This document shows, piece after piece, positions 1 through 8,501 of a DNA stretch of 41,345 nucleotides. Position numbers and translations under genes: made by a program. The number at the start of each line of letters is the position of its first letter. Within the stretch, counting starts at the first letter, position 1. The notes beneath the pieces are model-generated. The model did not search any database. It saw nothing but the letters and a program-made list of their open reading frames with translations, and was not told the origin of the DNA. The DNA comes from Phocaeicola coprophilus DSM 18228 = JCM 13818 (lineage in GTDB: Bacteria; Bacteroidota; Bacteroidia; Bacteroidales; Bacteroidaceae), in NCBI RefSeq assembly GCF_000157915.1, contig NZ_EQ973643.1:712353-753697 (forward strand), written 5' to 3'.

Positions 1-63
1 AAAAAGTTCCACCAGCACGATACAAAAGTTTTCTCCAGACGAAACCGGATAATCCTCTCTTCG
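1..63 (-). repeat. Edge of a 22-bp tandem repeat array
   Basis: Read on the minus strand, bases 41-20 form one 22-bp unit and bases 19-1 form a second unit cut off by the window edge (core cgtgctggtggaactttt). Bases 63-42 look like a degenerate third unit. The same unit recurs many times at 33507-33726 on the plus strand. The array lies just past the 3' end of the fucosidase gene and presumably continues outside the window. It shows no coding potential and its function is unknown. Confidence 0.65.
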
Positions 64-95
64 GATGTACCAGATGAAACCTTTACTGACGCTGA

Positions 96-1433
96 TCAGT
101 CAGCCAGAGTCAGCGCTACAATACAGTCCGTATCCGGTTTCAGATCTGCTGTATGAAGCACCACTCCGCCATCAATACGCTCTGCCTTGACTTTCTCTCC
201 ACCATCAAAAAGTACAGCTTTCTTCACACGTTCCTTCAGAGGCAGCGTAATGAATGACGGCATTTTGTCGGCAAGGATATGTACATACAGCATATTTCCC
301 TTCCGGGTAGTCGTACCCCATTCCGATGATTCTACACCACCACGGGTGGTACCATAAATCGTCTCACCGTATTTATTCATCCATTCTCCCATTCCTTTCA
401 GACGATCAAGCGCCAAAGCCGGAAGTTCTCCATTCGGCTGAGGGCCGATATTCATCAGCAGATTGGCTCCTTTTCCTGCAGCACGAACCAGCAGACGAAC
501 CAAAGTAGGTACAGATTTATAGTTTTGGTCCTTCACCCGGTAGCCCCACATTCCGTTCATGGTTTCACAAGTTTCCAGCGGAAGCTGACCGATTTTTGAC
601 GTTCCGGAAAAACCGGCTTTGTTCTCACCGGGCAGATCACGTTCGAACATCTGGAAATCTTCGCCTTCGATAGGAGCCCGGTGATGGTTGTTACCAATCA
701 TACAAGCAGGCTGCAGTTTATGAATCAAGGCATACTGTTCTCCCAGTCTCCAGTCAAAATTCTTGTCGACTTCCCAATGATCCCATACTCCGTCAAACCA
801 GATAGCTCCGACAGGTCCATAGTTGGTGAGCAGCTCTGTCAGCTGGTTGTTCATAAACTGGTAATAGGTATTCCAGTCTCCATGTTTGGTACGTCCGGTA
901 TTATGTCCGGTATATCCGTAAGGATAATAATCCTCACGCGTCCAGTCAAGGTGAGAATAATACAGATGCAGTTTGATTCCCTGTTTCTGACATTCCTCGG
1001 CAAGTTCCTTGATGATATCCCGCTTGAAAGGAGTTGCATCTATAATGTCATAATCCGAATAGCGGGTATCAAACATGGAGAATCCGTCATGATGACGGGT
1101 TGTGATGCAAATATACTTGGCTCCTGAAGCCTTAATGGCTGCCACCCATTCCTTTGCATTGAAGCGGGACGGATAAAAGCCGGAAGCAGCCTTCGCATAC
1201 TCATGGCAGTCAATGCCCGAAGTTTCCATATACCATTCCCCCTGTCCGAACATACTGTAAATTCCCCAATGCAGGAAAATACCAAACTTGCTGTCGCTAA
1301 ATTCCTGACGTGCCTGCAAATTCTCCGGTGTAGGCTGATAGCCGGTCTGTCCCTGTTGGGCAAACAAGGAAGAAACCCCGAGGAAAGTTCCCAACAGAAC
1401 TCCCTGCCAACGATTACCTTTGTGTCTTTTCAT
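96..1433 (-). CDS. GH29 alpha-L-fucosidase, secreted
   Basis: Retaining exo-alpha-L-fucosidase, predicted to remove terminal fucose from host glycans (mucin, milk or N-glycan structures) in the periplasm. The protein has 445 residues. It starts with a signal peptide (basic MKRHKGNRW, hydrophobic stretch, cleavage near A25-Q26). GH29 marks are the FLHWG motif (H55-W56), TTRHHDGF (H114, H115, D116) and IWFDGVW, whose D214 is the expected nucleophile. A WGY motif near residue 297 lies in the region that usually carries the acid/base. The size suits a catalytic barrel plus a small C-terminal beta domain. It is the last gene of a minus-strand run behind the BASS transporter (76-bp gap) and the ROK regulator. 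The co-located sialidase operon suggests joint trimming of sialylated and fucosylated glycans. The linkage preference cannot be read from the sequence. Confidence 0.93.
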   Translation of the reverse strand: MKRHKGNRWQGVLLGTFLGVSSLFAQQGQTGYQPTPENLQARQEFSDSKFGIFLHWGIYSMFGQGEWYMETSGIDCHEYAKAASGFYPSRFNAKEWVAAIKASGAKYICITTRHHDGFSMFDTRYSDYDIIDATPFKRDIIKELAEECQKQGIKLHLYYSHLDWTREDYYPYGYTGHNTGRTKHGDWNTYYQFMNNQLTELLTNYGPVGAIWFDGVWDHWEVDKNFDWRLGEQYALIHKLQPACMIGNNHHRAPIEGEDFQMFERDLPGENKAGFSGTSKIGQLPLETCETMNGMWGYRVKDQNYKSVPTLVRLLVRAAGKGANLLMNIGPQPNGELPALALDRLKGMGEWMNKYGETIYGTTRGGVESSEWGTTTRKGNMLYVHILADKMPSFITLPLKERVKKAVLFDGGEKVKAERIDGGVVLHTADLKPDTDCIVALTLAD

Positions 1434-1509
1434 GTTTCTACAATTTTAATTACTATATTAATTATGCAATAATTTTCTATTTATGTTTCCCCCGACTTCT
1501 TCTGCAGAA

Positions 1510-2469
1510 TCATTCTTCTGTCATTTCCTTTTTCCGCTGCTGATAAAGCTGCCAGGAATTGACCACATTATGCCATACGCTATAAAAACCGGCTGCCACA
1601 GCTGTAACAGGAGTAAAGAAAGTATATCCCATCCAAATGGCAAGAACCGTATTTTTCTGTCCCAAAGCCTGCCCGGCACTGACAGCATCATTATAATGGC
1701 GTCCGATCTTGCGCCCCAGCCAGAACTGCAGGGCACAGCATACCAATGAAACAACAGCCAGTCCGAACTGGTATTCCCAGGAGACTTCACTATGGACAAT
1801 ACTTTTCACCGTCACGGCAATGGCCAGTGTCAAAGCGACAGCCCACAGGTAAAAAGAGAGCCCGGAAATATCTCCCAAGCGTTTGTGAAGTCCCGGAGAA
1901 AGATAGCGCAACAGGATAGCTGCGATAAAGGGTCCCAGCAACAAAGGAAACACTTTCCCCAGAATCAGCGCAAAAGAAGCTCCGAATCCCAATCCGGGAT
2001 GCGGATGGATAGACGGAACAACCAGTGGCACCAGAAAGGCAACCAGCAGGTTGATCAGAATCGTATAGGAGGTCAGATGAGCTGCATCACCTTTCAGTTT
2101 CCGGGTAACAACCGCAGCAGCCGTCGCCGTCGGGCAAATCAGACAAAGCATTCCTCCTTCCACCAGCACATGAGCCGGAATATCCGGAAAGAGCCAGATC
2201 AGCAAAGCCAGCAACAGGAAAGCTCCTCCCTGAATCAGCAAGAGCCAGAGATGCCACCGGCACGGACGCAGTTCCGAAACGTTCACTTTACAGAAAGTCA
2301 GGAACAGCATCAAAAAAATCAGAACCGGCTGAACAATGGCCACAGCATGTTCCACATAGGGCTTCGTCGGCTCCAGAAATGGGATATTTACATACACAAA
2401 ATAAAGGACAATACCCATCAGCATAGCGATAGGTAATGTCCAGTTCTTCATGAAACGTATAATTTTCAT
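1510..2469 (-). CDS. BASS-family (bile acid:sodium symporter-like) transporter
   Basis: Inner-membrane protein of 319 residues with about nine or ten hydrophobic segments. It carries the family-typical stretches CPTATAAAVVTRKLKGD (about residues 111-127) and GQALGQKNTVLAIWMG near residue 270. Known members of the bile acid:sodium symporter superfamily import organic anions with sodium, including bile acids and keto-acids, so the fold does not fix the substrate. It lies 12 bp after the ROK regulator and 76 bp before the GH29 fucosidase on the same strand, so it is probably co-transcribed with them. That context suggests a sugar acid, or another product of host-glycan breakdown, rather than a bile acid; this is inference. 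The start could also be M7, since both fit a short cytoplasmic N-terminus. Family assignment is firm, substrate unknown. Confidence 0.85.
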   Translation of the reverse strand: MKIIRFMKNWTLPIAMLMGIVLYFVYVNIPFLEPTKPYVEHAVAIVQPVLIFLMLFLTFCKVNVSELRPCRWHLWLLLIQGGAFLLLALLIWLFPDIPAHVLVEGGMLCLICPTATAAAVVTRKLKGDAAHLTSYTILINLLVAFLVPLVVPSIHPHPGLGFGASFALILGKVFPLLLGPFIAAILLRYLSPGLHKRLGDISGLSFYLWAVALTLAIAVTVKSIVHSEVSWEYQFGLAVVSLVCCALQFWLGRKIGRHYNDAVSAGQALGQKNTVLAIWMGYTFFTPVTAVAAGFYSVWHNVVNSWQLYQQRKKEMTEE

Positions 2470-2481
2470 TTCTTTCTCGTA

Positions 2482-3690
2482 TCAGGACTCAAACAGTTTG
2501 CAACGTGACAGCATACAAGCACCGACCACTCCTGCCTTGTCCTGTAATTTGGATAAAACAATTGCAGAATCCCTGCTTACCAGATTCAGAGAATATTTAC
2601 GGACCGCGCTTTTTACCGGCTGAAGTACATAATCGCCCGTCAGGGCCAACGTACCGCCGATAACAACCAGTTCCGGATTCATCAGGTTAATCAGACCGGC
2701 CAGATAACGTCCCAGTTTACGTCCGATTTCCTCAACCAGTTCAATGCACAGTACATCTTCCTTATTGGTTGCCGCTATGATCTCATCCAACATCAGGGGT
2801 GTTTTGCCTGACAAAATCCTTTCTGACAGGATTGAAGACTGGCCGGCACGCACACGTTCACACAACACACGGTGTAAAGCTTCTCCGGAAACTTCTGTCT
2901 GCAAACAGCCTTTCTTTCCGCAACGGCAGATTATTTCATTATCAAAGACATTAAAATGTCCGAACTCTCCCGAGAATCCGGAACGTCCCGAATAAATCTT
3001 TCCGTCGATGACAAAAGCAGATCCAAGTCCCCAGCTCAGGTTGATGTAGACAATGTTCTTCTCACCTTTTACAACTCCTTTCATCAACTCACCATATGCC
3101 ATAGCACGGGTATCGTTGTCAATGCTGACCGGATAATTCAGTTTTTCGCTCAAGATATCAGCCAACGGGCGTTCTTCAAAATTAAAGGTACTGAAACTAT
3201 AGCCTTCTTCCGGATTGACACGTCCGGAAATATTAACACCAATCTGAAGAATCTTGGTCTTGTCAACAGGTGTCTGATCAATGAAGTTCCGGATATGACG
3301 GCAAAGTTCTTCCAGCCCTTCCGGAGTATTCTCCAGATGGCACTCTATCTCCATTTGCAGATCAATCATATCTCCCGTGAAATTCATCAAACCGATATTT
3401 ATACAATACGATTTGATATCCACTCCCACCAGATATCCGGAATCAGGATTCAGACCATACAAATTAGGCGGTCTTCCTTCTGTACTCTCCTGCTTTCCGT
3501 AACTGACCAGATAACCGGCATCACACATTTCGGTTATGAACTTCGTAACCGTAGGAATGCTTAAATCTATTTCTTTCGCCAAGTCAGGAATCGTGGAAGA
3601 GTGATTATGCATATAATAGGTGATAATCCGTTTCTGGGTCATTACATTTTTTGAACCACTATCAAGTTCGCTAATCAACTGGTGCACCAT
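2482..3690 (-). CDS. ROK-family transcriptional regulator, possible sialic-acid regulator
   Basis: Protein of 402 residues. An N-terminal winged helix-turn-helix (about 20-65; TIPDLAKEIDLSIPTVTKFI is the HTH core) precedes a ROK sugar-binding/kinase fold. The zinc signature CRCGKKGC lies at 255-262, GEFGHF at 241-246, and IDNDTRAMA near 190-198 keeps the Asp that is catalytic in ROK kinases. The phosphate-binding loop reads NLSWGLGSAF, poorer in glycine than in active kinases, so a sensor role is more likely than catalysis. ROK repressors such as NagC bind amino-sugar ligands. It is transcribed away from nanM and the sialic-acid operon and leads the run containing the BASS transporter and fucosidase. 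Control of both sides by ManNAc, GlcNAc or a phosphate of these is a reasonable inference, not shown here. Confidence 0.85.
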   Translation of the reverse strand: MVHQLISELDSGSKNVMTQKRIITYYMHNHSSTIPDLAKEIDLSIPTVTKFITEMCDAGYLVSYGKQESTEGRPPNLYGLNPDSGYLVGVDIKSYCINIGLMNFTGDMIDLQMEIECHLENTPEGLEELCRHIRNFIDQTPVDKTKILQIGVNISGRVNPEEGYSFSTFNFEERPLADILSEKLNYPVSIDNDTRAMAYGELMKGVVKGEKNIVYINLSWGLGSAFVIDGKIYSGRSGFSGEFGHFNVFDNEIICRCGKKGCLQTEVSGEALHRVLCERVRAGQSSILSERILSGKTPLMLDEIIAATNKEDVLCIELVEEIGRKLGRYLAGLINLMNPELVVIGGTLALTGDYVLQPVKSAVRKYSLNLVSRDSAIVLSKLQDKAGVVGACMLSRCKLFES

Positions 3691-3916
3691 AATTATTCAG
3701 GCAAAAAGGTTTCTTATATTTCTTAACAACCGAATCTTATCAACTCAGAGTTTGGCATTTTTCTTTTGAAGCGCTAAAATAACTATTTTATGCATCTTAT
3801 CCAACAAAGTGAGACATTATTATTCCATAAATGAGCAAAAGCCATTATTTACGTCAGAATCAGAGCCAGATTCAAATTATTTTTTTAACTTCGGAGCAAC
3901 TTAAAACCAACTTCAC
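3691..3916. promoter_or_regulatory. Divergent control region between the ROK regulator and nanM
   Basis: AT-rich 226-bp intergenic region holding the promoters of two divergent units. On the plus strand TAACTTCG (3886-3893) is one base from the TAnnTTTG -7 consensus and is suitably placed for nanM, but no clear -33 TTTG is visible. The motif ATCTTATCAAC occurs at 3734-3744 and a near copy, ATCTTATCCAAC, at 3794-3805. These are candidate regulator sites. No convincing minus-strand promoter was found. Confidence 0.4.
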
Positions 3917-5011
3917 ATGAGAATCATCCAATTATGGCTGACACTGTTCAGCATATTCCTGCTTCCCTTCACAGGTTCAGCACAAGAAAAAAACACCTGT
4001 TTATCCGGCCATCTGCCCGACTATCCCCTGCCCAAAGGTGTCTCTGCCCCCTTCGCCGGATTCATCGGAGACTGGCTTGTCGTAGCAGGAGGATGTAATT
4101 TCCCGGACATACCAGCCTCAGAAGGAGGGAAAAAAGTTTATTACAGCCAGGGATATGCACTGGACACACATGCAGCTTCTCCCCAATGGCTTCCCCTCCC
4201 CGACCTTCCATACCCCGTTGCCTATGGCGCATCCGTAGAAACTCCTCAAGGTCTGGTCTGCATCGGTGGCATGAATGCAGACTCCTGCCTGACACAAGTA
4301 TACAGACTTACCTGGAATGAGGCAGAAGGATTCTCTGTTCAGCAGCTCCCCGCTTTACCGGAAACCATAGACAATGCTTCTGCAACCCGGGCAGGAAATA
4401 ACATATATGTTACCGGAGGAAATCAGCAATATGGACAAAACAACCTGTACACTTTAAACCCGGAAACAGATTCCGTCTGGACCAAACTTACTCCCTATCC
4501 CGGTCCGTACCGGGTACAGCCGGTTCTTGCAGCCGGTAAAAATCATCTGTTTTTAGCCGGAGGATTCCAGTCTTTTCCGGAATCCAAAACCTGTACTCTT
4601 TCCTCCGACCTGCTGGAATATGACATCCATTCCGGACAATGGAAACAAAGTATTCAACTTCCTTCTGAAAAAGACGGACAACCCAGATGCCTGGTTGGAG
4701 GTGCAGGTGTCAGCCTGAACAATCAAATTATTTTTACCGGAGGAGTAAACTACAAAATATTCCAGCACGCTTTAGAGGGCAAAGCCGGAAAAGACTATCT
4801 GCAACATAGTCCCGAATGGTATCGTTTCAATGATGATTTGCTATTGTTTGATTTCCAGAAGGGAACCTGGAAAATCCTGTACGACATTCCCGGAATGGCC
4901 AGAGCCGGAGGAATACTGCTCCATCATAATCATACATTATATATGATATGTGGCGAACTGAAGCCTGGTATCCGGAGTGCACAGATCACGACATATCCGT
5001 TAAATAAATAA
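3917..5011 (+). CDS. nanM: N-acetylneuraminate mutarotase/epimerase, kelch type
   Basis: Periplasmic enzyme that speeds conversion of the alpha-sialic acid freed by sialidase into the beta anomer. The 364-residue length matches E. coli NanM (YjhT). The signal peptide is MRIIQLWLTLFSIFLLPFTG with cleavage near A22. Repeated kelch-like blades with Gly-Gly pairs run through the protein: VAGGCNFPD at 57-64 (GGANFP in E. coli NanM), CIGGMNADS, VTGGNQQYG, LAGGFQ, GGVNYKIF. They support the six-bladed propeller of this family. It lies directly upstream of nanA, but the 91-bp gap holds a strong promoter, so it may be transcribed both separately and with the operon. The family also includes less characterised cyclically permuted mutarotases; the sialic-acid neighbours make NanM the best reading. 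Confidence 0.88.
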   Translation: MRIIQLWLTLFSIFLLPFTGSAQEKNTCLSGHLPDYPLPKGVSAPFAGFIGDWLVVAGGCNFPDIPASEGGKKVYYSQGYALDTHAASPQWLPLPDLPYPVAYGASVETPQGLVCIGGMNADSCLTQVYRLTWNEAEGFSVQQLPALPETIDNASATRAGNNIYVTGGNQQYGQNNLYTLNPETDSVWTKLTPYPGPYRVQPVLAAGKNHLFLAGGFQSFPESKTCTLSSDLLEYDIHSGQWKQSIQLPSEKDGQPRCLVGGAGVSLNNQIIFTGGVNYKIFQHALEGKAGKDYLQHSPEWYRFNDDLLLFDFQKGTWKILYDIPGMARAGGILLHHNHTLYMICGELKPGIRSAQITTYPLNK

Positions 5012-5034
5012 CGACAGAAATAAATGTTAAAAGA

Positions 5035-5066
5035 TTTGTGTTATTAAAAACATCATCTTATATTTG
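5035..5066 (+). promoter_or_regulatory. Promoter of the nanA-nanE-nanT-nanQ-nanH operon
   Basis: TTTG at 5035-5038, a 20-nt spacer and TATATTTG at 5059-5066 match the Bacteroidetes housekeeping promoter (TTTG, 19-21 nt, TAnnTTTG). Transcription should start near 5073, leaving a leader of about 30 nt before nanA. The copy of ATCTTAT at 5055-5061 overlaps the -7 box and resembles the two copies upstream of nanM. Confidence 0.78.
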
Positions 5067-5102
5067 CCGATATAAATAAATAATTTTATTAAATACAACG
5101 CC

Positions 5103-6020
5103 ATGGAAAAGATTATTGGACTAATTGACGCCCCTTTCACTCCTTTTTATGAGAATGGAGAAGTAAATTATGAACCTATTGAAGCCTATGCCAAAATGTT
5201 GGCCAAAAATGGCTTGAAAGGTGTATTTATCAACGGTTCCTCTGGAGAAGGCTACATGCTGACAGAAGAAGAGCGTATGAAACTGGCCGAACGCTGGATA
5301 GAAGTTGCTCCTGAAGGCTTTAAAGTAATCGTGCATGTAGGAAGCTGCTGCGTCAAAGCCAGCAAAATGCTTGCTGAACACGCCCAGAAGATCGGAGCCT
5401 GGGGTATCGGTGCAATGGCTCCTCCTTTCCCGAAAATCGGTCGCATTGAAGAATTGGTAAAATATTGCGAGGAAATCGCAGCCGGAGCTCCGGAACTTCC
5501 ATTCTACTATTATCACATACCGGCATTCAACGGAGCATTCCTTCCGATGACGGCCCTGCTGGAAGCTGTAGACGGACGTATCCCGAACTTTGCCGGAATC
5601 AAATATACCTATGAAAGCATCTATGAATACAACCAGTGCCGCCTCTACAAGAACGGTAAGTATGACATGCTGCACGGACAGGATGAAACGATTCTTCCGT
5701 CACTGGCCATGGGTGGTGCACAAGGCGGTATCGGTGGAACAACCAACTACAACGGAATAAATCTGGTAGGAATTATTGATGCATGGAAAGCAGGTGACAT
5801 CGAAAAAGCACGTGAACTGCAAAACTTCTCTCAGGAAGTTATCAACGTTATCTGCCATTATCGCGGCAACATTGTAGGTGGAAAGCGTATCATGAAACTG
5901 ATCGGACTTGACCTGGGCAAAAACCGCACTCCGTTCCAGAACATGACAGACGAAGAAGAACAGCGTATGAAAGCTGAACTGGAAGCAATTCATTTCTTTG
6001 ACCGTTGCAACAAATTCTAA
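5103..6020 (+). CDS. nanA: N-acetylneuraminate lyase (sialic acid aldolase)
   Basis: Cytoplasmic class I aldolase that cleaves N-acetylneuraminate to N-acetylmannosamine and pyruvate. The 305 residues match the DapA/NAL TIM-barrel family. NGSSGEG at 44-50 is the carboxylate-binding GxxGE motif. YYYHIPA holds the catalytic Tyr137. GIKYTYES supplies the Schiff-base Lys167, and YHIPA with GIKYT points to a NAL-type rather than a DapA-type member. A near-perfect promoter lies 37 bp upstream and nanE starts 5 bp after the stop, so this is the first gene of a five-gene operon. Bacteroides fragilis calls this gene nanL. Confidence 0.95.
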   Translation: MEKIIGLIDAPFTPFYENGEVNYEPIEAYAKMLAKNGLKGVFINGSSGEGYMLTEEERMKLAERWIEVAPEGFKVIVHVGSCCVKASKMLAEHAQKIGAWGIGAMAPPFPKIGRIEELVKYCEEIAAGAPELPFYYYHIPAFNGAFLPMTALLEAVDGRIPNFAGIKYTYESIYEYNQCRLYKNGKYDMLHGQDETILPSLAMGGAQGGIGGTTNYNGINLVGIIDAWKAGDIEKARELQNFSQEVINVICHYRGNIVGGKRIMKLIGLDLGKNRTPFQNMTDEEEQRMKAELEAIHFFDRCNKF

Positions 6021-6025
6021 GCACC

Positions 6026-7210
6026 ATGAACTTAAATACTTATTTCAGCTACTGGGCAGAATTATATAAGGAAGACATGATGAACAACATCATGCCTTTC
6101 TGGATGAAATATGGTCTTGACACCCAGAATGGAGGTATCTATACCTGTGTAGGACGCGACGGCCAGTTACTGGATACCACCAAATCCGTATGGTTCCAGG
6201 GACGTTTTGCTTTTACCTGCTGCTTTGCCTACAACAACATAGAACCCTGTCAGCAATGGCTTGATGCAGCCAAATCTACTTTGGATTTCATTGAAGCCCA
6301 TTGCTTTGACACCGACGGCCGGATGTTTTTCGAAGTAACAGCAGAAGGTACCCCTCTGCGTAAAAGAAGATATGTCTTCAGCGAAAGTTTCGCAGCCATT
6401 GCCATGGCTGAATATGCACTGGCAACAGGTGATCAGGCCTATGCACAGAAGGCCTTGTCTGTTTTCAAGGATATGCGCCGTTTCCTGAACACACCGGGAA
6501 TTCTGGAGCCCAAATACCTGCCCAGCGTACAGGCTCAGGGACATTCCATCACCATGATTATGATTAATGTGGCCAGCCGTATCAAGAAGGTAATCAGTGA
6601 TCCGGAACTGGATCTGCAAATAGACGAATCTCTGAATGCACTGAAGAAATACTTCATGCACCCGGAATTCAAAGCTTTGCTGGAAACAGTCGGTCCGAAT
6701 GGTGAATTTATTGATACGATCAACGGACGTACCATCAACCCCGGTCACTGCATCGAAACAGCCTGGTTCCTGTTTGATGTAGCAGCCGACCGCAATGGAG
6801 ACCGTGAACTGACCGACATGGCCCTGACCATTCTCAACTGGTCATGGGAATGGGGATGGGACAAAGAATATGGAGGTATCATCAACTTCAGAGACTGCAA
6901 GAATCTTCCTCCCCAGGACTATTCACAAGACATGAAGTTCTGGTGGCCACAGACCGAAGCCATCATTGCAACCCTTTATGCATACAAACTGACCAAAGAT
7001 CCGAAATATCTGGAGATGCACAGACAAATCAGTGAATGGACGTATGCTCATTTCCCCGATCATGAATTCGGTGAATGGTATGGTTATCTCCACCGCGACG
7101 GTTCAGTGGCTCAGCCTGCCAAAGGTAACCTGTTTAAAGGACCTTTCCACATTCCCCGCATGATGACTAAAGGATATATGTTATGTAAAGAACTGCTTGC
7201 CGGTGAATAA
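6026..7210 (+). CDS. nanE: N-acylglucosamine 2-epimerase (ManNAc to GlcNAc)
   Basis: Epimerase of the AGE/RnBP alpha6/alpha6-barrel family. In Bacteroides fragilis the enzyme of the nanLET operon converts free ManNAc to GlcNAc, which a ROK kinase (RokA) then phosphorylates. That differs from E. coli, which uses ManNAc-6-P. I take the ATG at 6026, giving 394 residues; the reading frame opens slightly earlier but the upstream codons overlap nanA. The two histidines expected for proton transfer are H241 (in NPGHCIETAW) and H375 (in GPFHIPRMM). WFQGRFAF near residue 56 and SESFAAIAMAEYA near residue 119 are also typical. There is no signal peptide, so it is cytoplasmic. The gap to nanT is 41 bp. 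Confidence 0.92.
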   Translation: MNLNTYFSYWAELYKEDMMNNIMPFWMKYGLDTQNGGIYTCVGRDGQLLDTTKSVWFQGRFAFTCCFAYNNIEPCQQWLDAAKSTLDFIEAHCFDTDGRMFFEVTAEGTPLRKRRYVFSESFAAIAMAEYALATGDQAYAQKALSVFKDMRRFLNTPGILEPKYLPSVQAQGHSITMIMINVASRIKKVISDPELDLQIDESLNALKKYFMHPEFKALLETVGPNGEFIDTINGRTINPGHCIETAWFLFDVAADRNGDRELTDMALTILNWSWEWGWDKEYGGIINFRDCKNLPPQDYSQDMKFWWPQTEAIIATLYAYKLTKDPKYLEMHRQISEWTYAHFPDHEFGEWYGYLHRDGSVAQPAKGNLFKGPFHIPRMMTKGYMLCKELLAGE

Positions 7211-7251
7211 TCGGCAGGCAGATTTCCGTTAACTTGGTTATTTGAATATAT

Positions 7252-8484
7252 ATGAAGAACTCTAAAATATATCCGTGGGTAGTTGTTGCCCTTCTCTGGG
7301 GAGTAGCCCTGCTGAACTATATGGACCGCCAGATGCTGAGCACCATGAAGGATGCCATGCAAATGGACATCACAGAACTTCAGTCAGCCACCAATTTCGG
7401 CAGACTGATGGCTGTATTTTTGTGGATCTACGGTTTTATGAGTCCGGTCGCCGGTATGATTGCCGACCGCCTCAACCGGAAATGGTTAATTGTCGGAAGT
7501 CTGTTCGTGTGGTCAGCTGTAACTTACTTAATGGGTATAGCCGATACATTCCAGCAAATATTCTGGCTCAGAGCCCTGATGGGAGTAAGTGAAGCTCTTT
7601 ATATCCCGGCAGGCCTTTCTCTGATTGCCGATTACCATTCCGGCTCATCCCGTTCACTTGCCGTAGGTATTCACATGACCGGTCTTTATACAGGACAGGC
7701 CATCGGTGGTTTCGGTGCAACGGTTGCTGCAGCATTTTCCTGGCACACCACCTTCCATTGGTTTGGTATCATCGGTATTGCATATGCTGTCGTCCTGATG
7801 CTTTTCCTGCATGACAAGAAAACAGAAAAGGTAAAAACCGAACGCCCCAGTCCGGGAACGAATCAAAGCAGTCTGGGCAAAGGATTACGGGTATTATTCA
7901 CTAACACTGCTTTCTGGGTCATCTTATTCTATTTTGCAGCATCCAGCCTTCCCGGATGGGCTACCAAGAACTGGCTGCCGACTCTGTTTGCTGAAAATCT
8001 GAACTTACCGATGTCTGAAGCCGGACCGATTTCTACAATTACCATTGCCGTATCTTCATTTATCGGTGTCCTGCTCGGAGGAACCCTTTCAGACCGGTGG
8101 GTACAAAAGAATCTGCGCGGTCGTGTCTATACCGGAGCCATCGGACTGGGAATGACTATTCCGTCATTGCTCCTGCTAGGATGCGGTCATCACATAGTAG
8201 CTGTCGTCGGAGCCGGACTTTTGTTCGGTATCGGTTTCGGAATCTTTGATGCAAACAATATGCCGATCCTCTGCCAGTTTGTCTCCGCCAAACAACGGGC
8301 AACCGCTTATGGAGTGATGAACATGATCGGAGTATTTGCCGGAGCCTTCATTACAGACTTGCTGGGCCAGTGGAGCGACGGAGGAGATCTGGGACTGGGA
8401 TTCTCCATGCTTGCGATCGTAGTGGCTGCTGCCTTATGTGCACAACTTTACTTCCTGCGCCCCAAAACCGACAATGTTGAATAA
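7252..8484 (+). CDS. nanT: MFS sialic acid transporter
   Basis: Inner-membrane major facilitator, 410 residues and about 12 hydrophobic helices. NYMDR at 22-26 is the first-helix motif of the anion:cation symporter branch, which contains the sialic-acid carrier sialin. The A-motif GMIADRLNRK is at 68-77, and ALMGVSEALYIPAG carries the conserved helix-4 pattern. It lies between the epimerase and the anomerase, the position of nanT in the B. fragilis nanLET operon, so proton-coupled Neu5Ac import is likely. It follows nanE by 41 bp and precedes nanQ by 17 bp. Confidence 0.88.
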   Translation: MKNSKIYPWVVVALLWGVALLNYMDRQMLSTMKDAMQMDITELQSATNFGRLMAVFLWIYGFMSPVAGMIADRLNRKWLIVGSLFVWSAVTYLMGIADTFQQIFWLRALMGVSEALYIPAGLSLIADYHSGSSRSLAVGIHMTGLYTGQAIGGFGATVAAAFSWHTTFHWFGIIGIAYAVVLMLFLHDKKTEKVKTERPSPGTNQSSLGKGLRVLFTNTAFWVILFYFAASSLPGWATKNWLPTLFAENLNLPMSEAGPISTITIAVSSFIGVLLGGTLSDRWVQKNLRGRVYTGAIGLGMTIPSLLLLGCGHHIVAVVGAGLLFGIGFGIFDANNMPILCQFVSAKQRATAYGVMNMIGVFAGAFITDLLGQWSDGGDLGLGFSMLAIVVAAALCAQLYFLRPKTDNVE

Positions 8485-8501
8485 TTAATTGTTATAGTTC
8501 T

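Noticed and set aside
1792-2436. 214-residue plus-strand open frame
   Set aside because: It is the antisense shadow of the BASS transporter. The product is Gln/Arg/Ser-rich without motifs.
2482-3690. ROK protein as the amino-sugar kinase RokA
   Set aside because: It has an N-terminal helix-turn-helix and a glycine-poor nucleotide loop, which fit a regulator better than the free-standing kinase.
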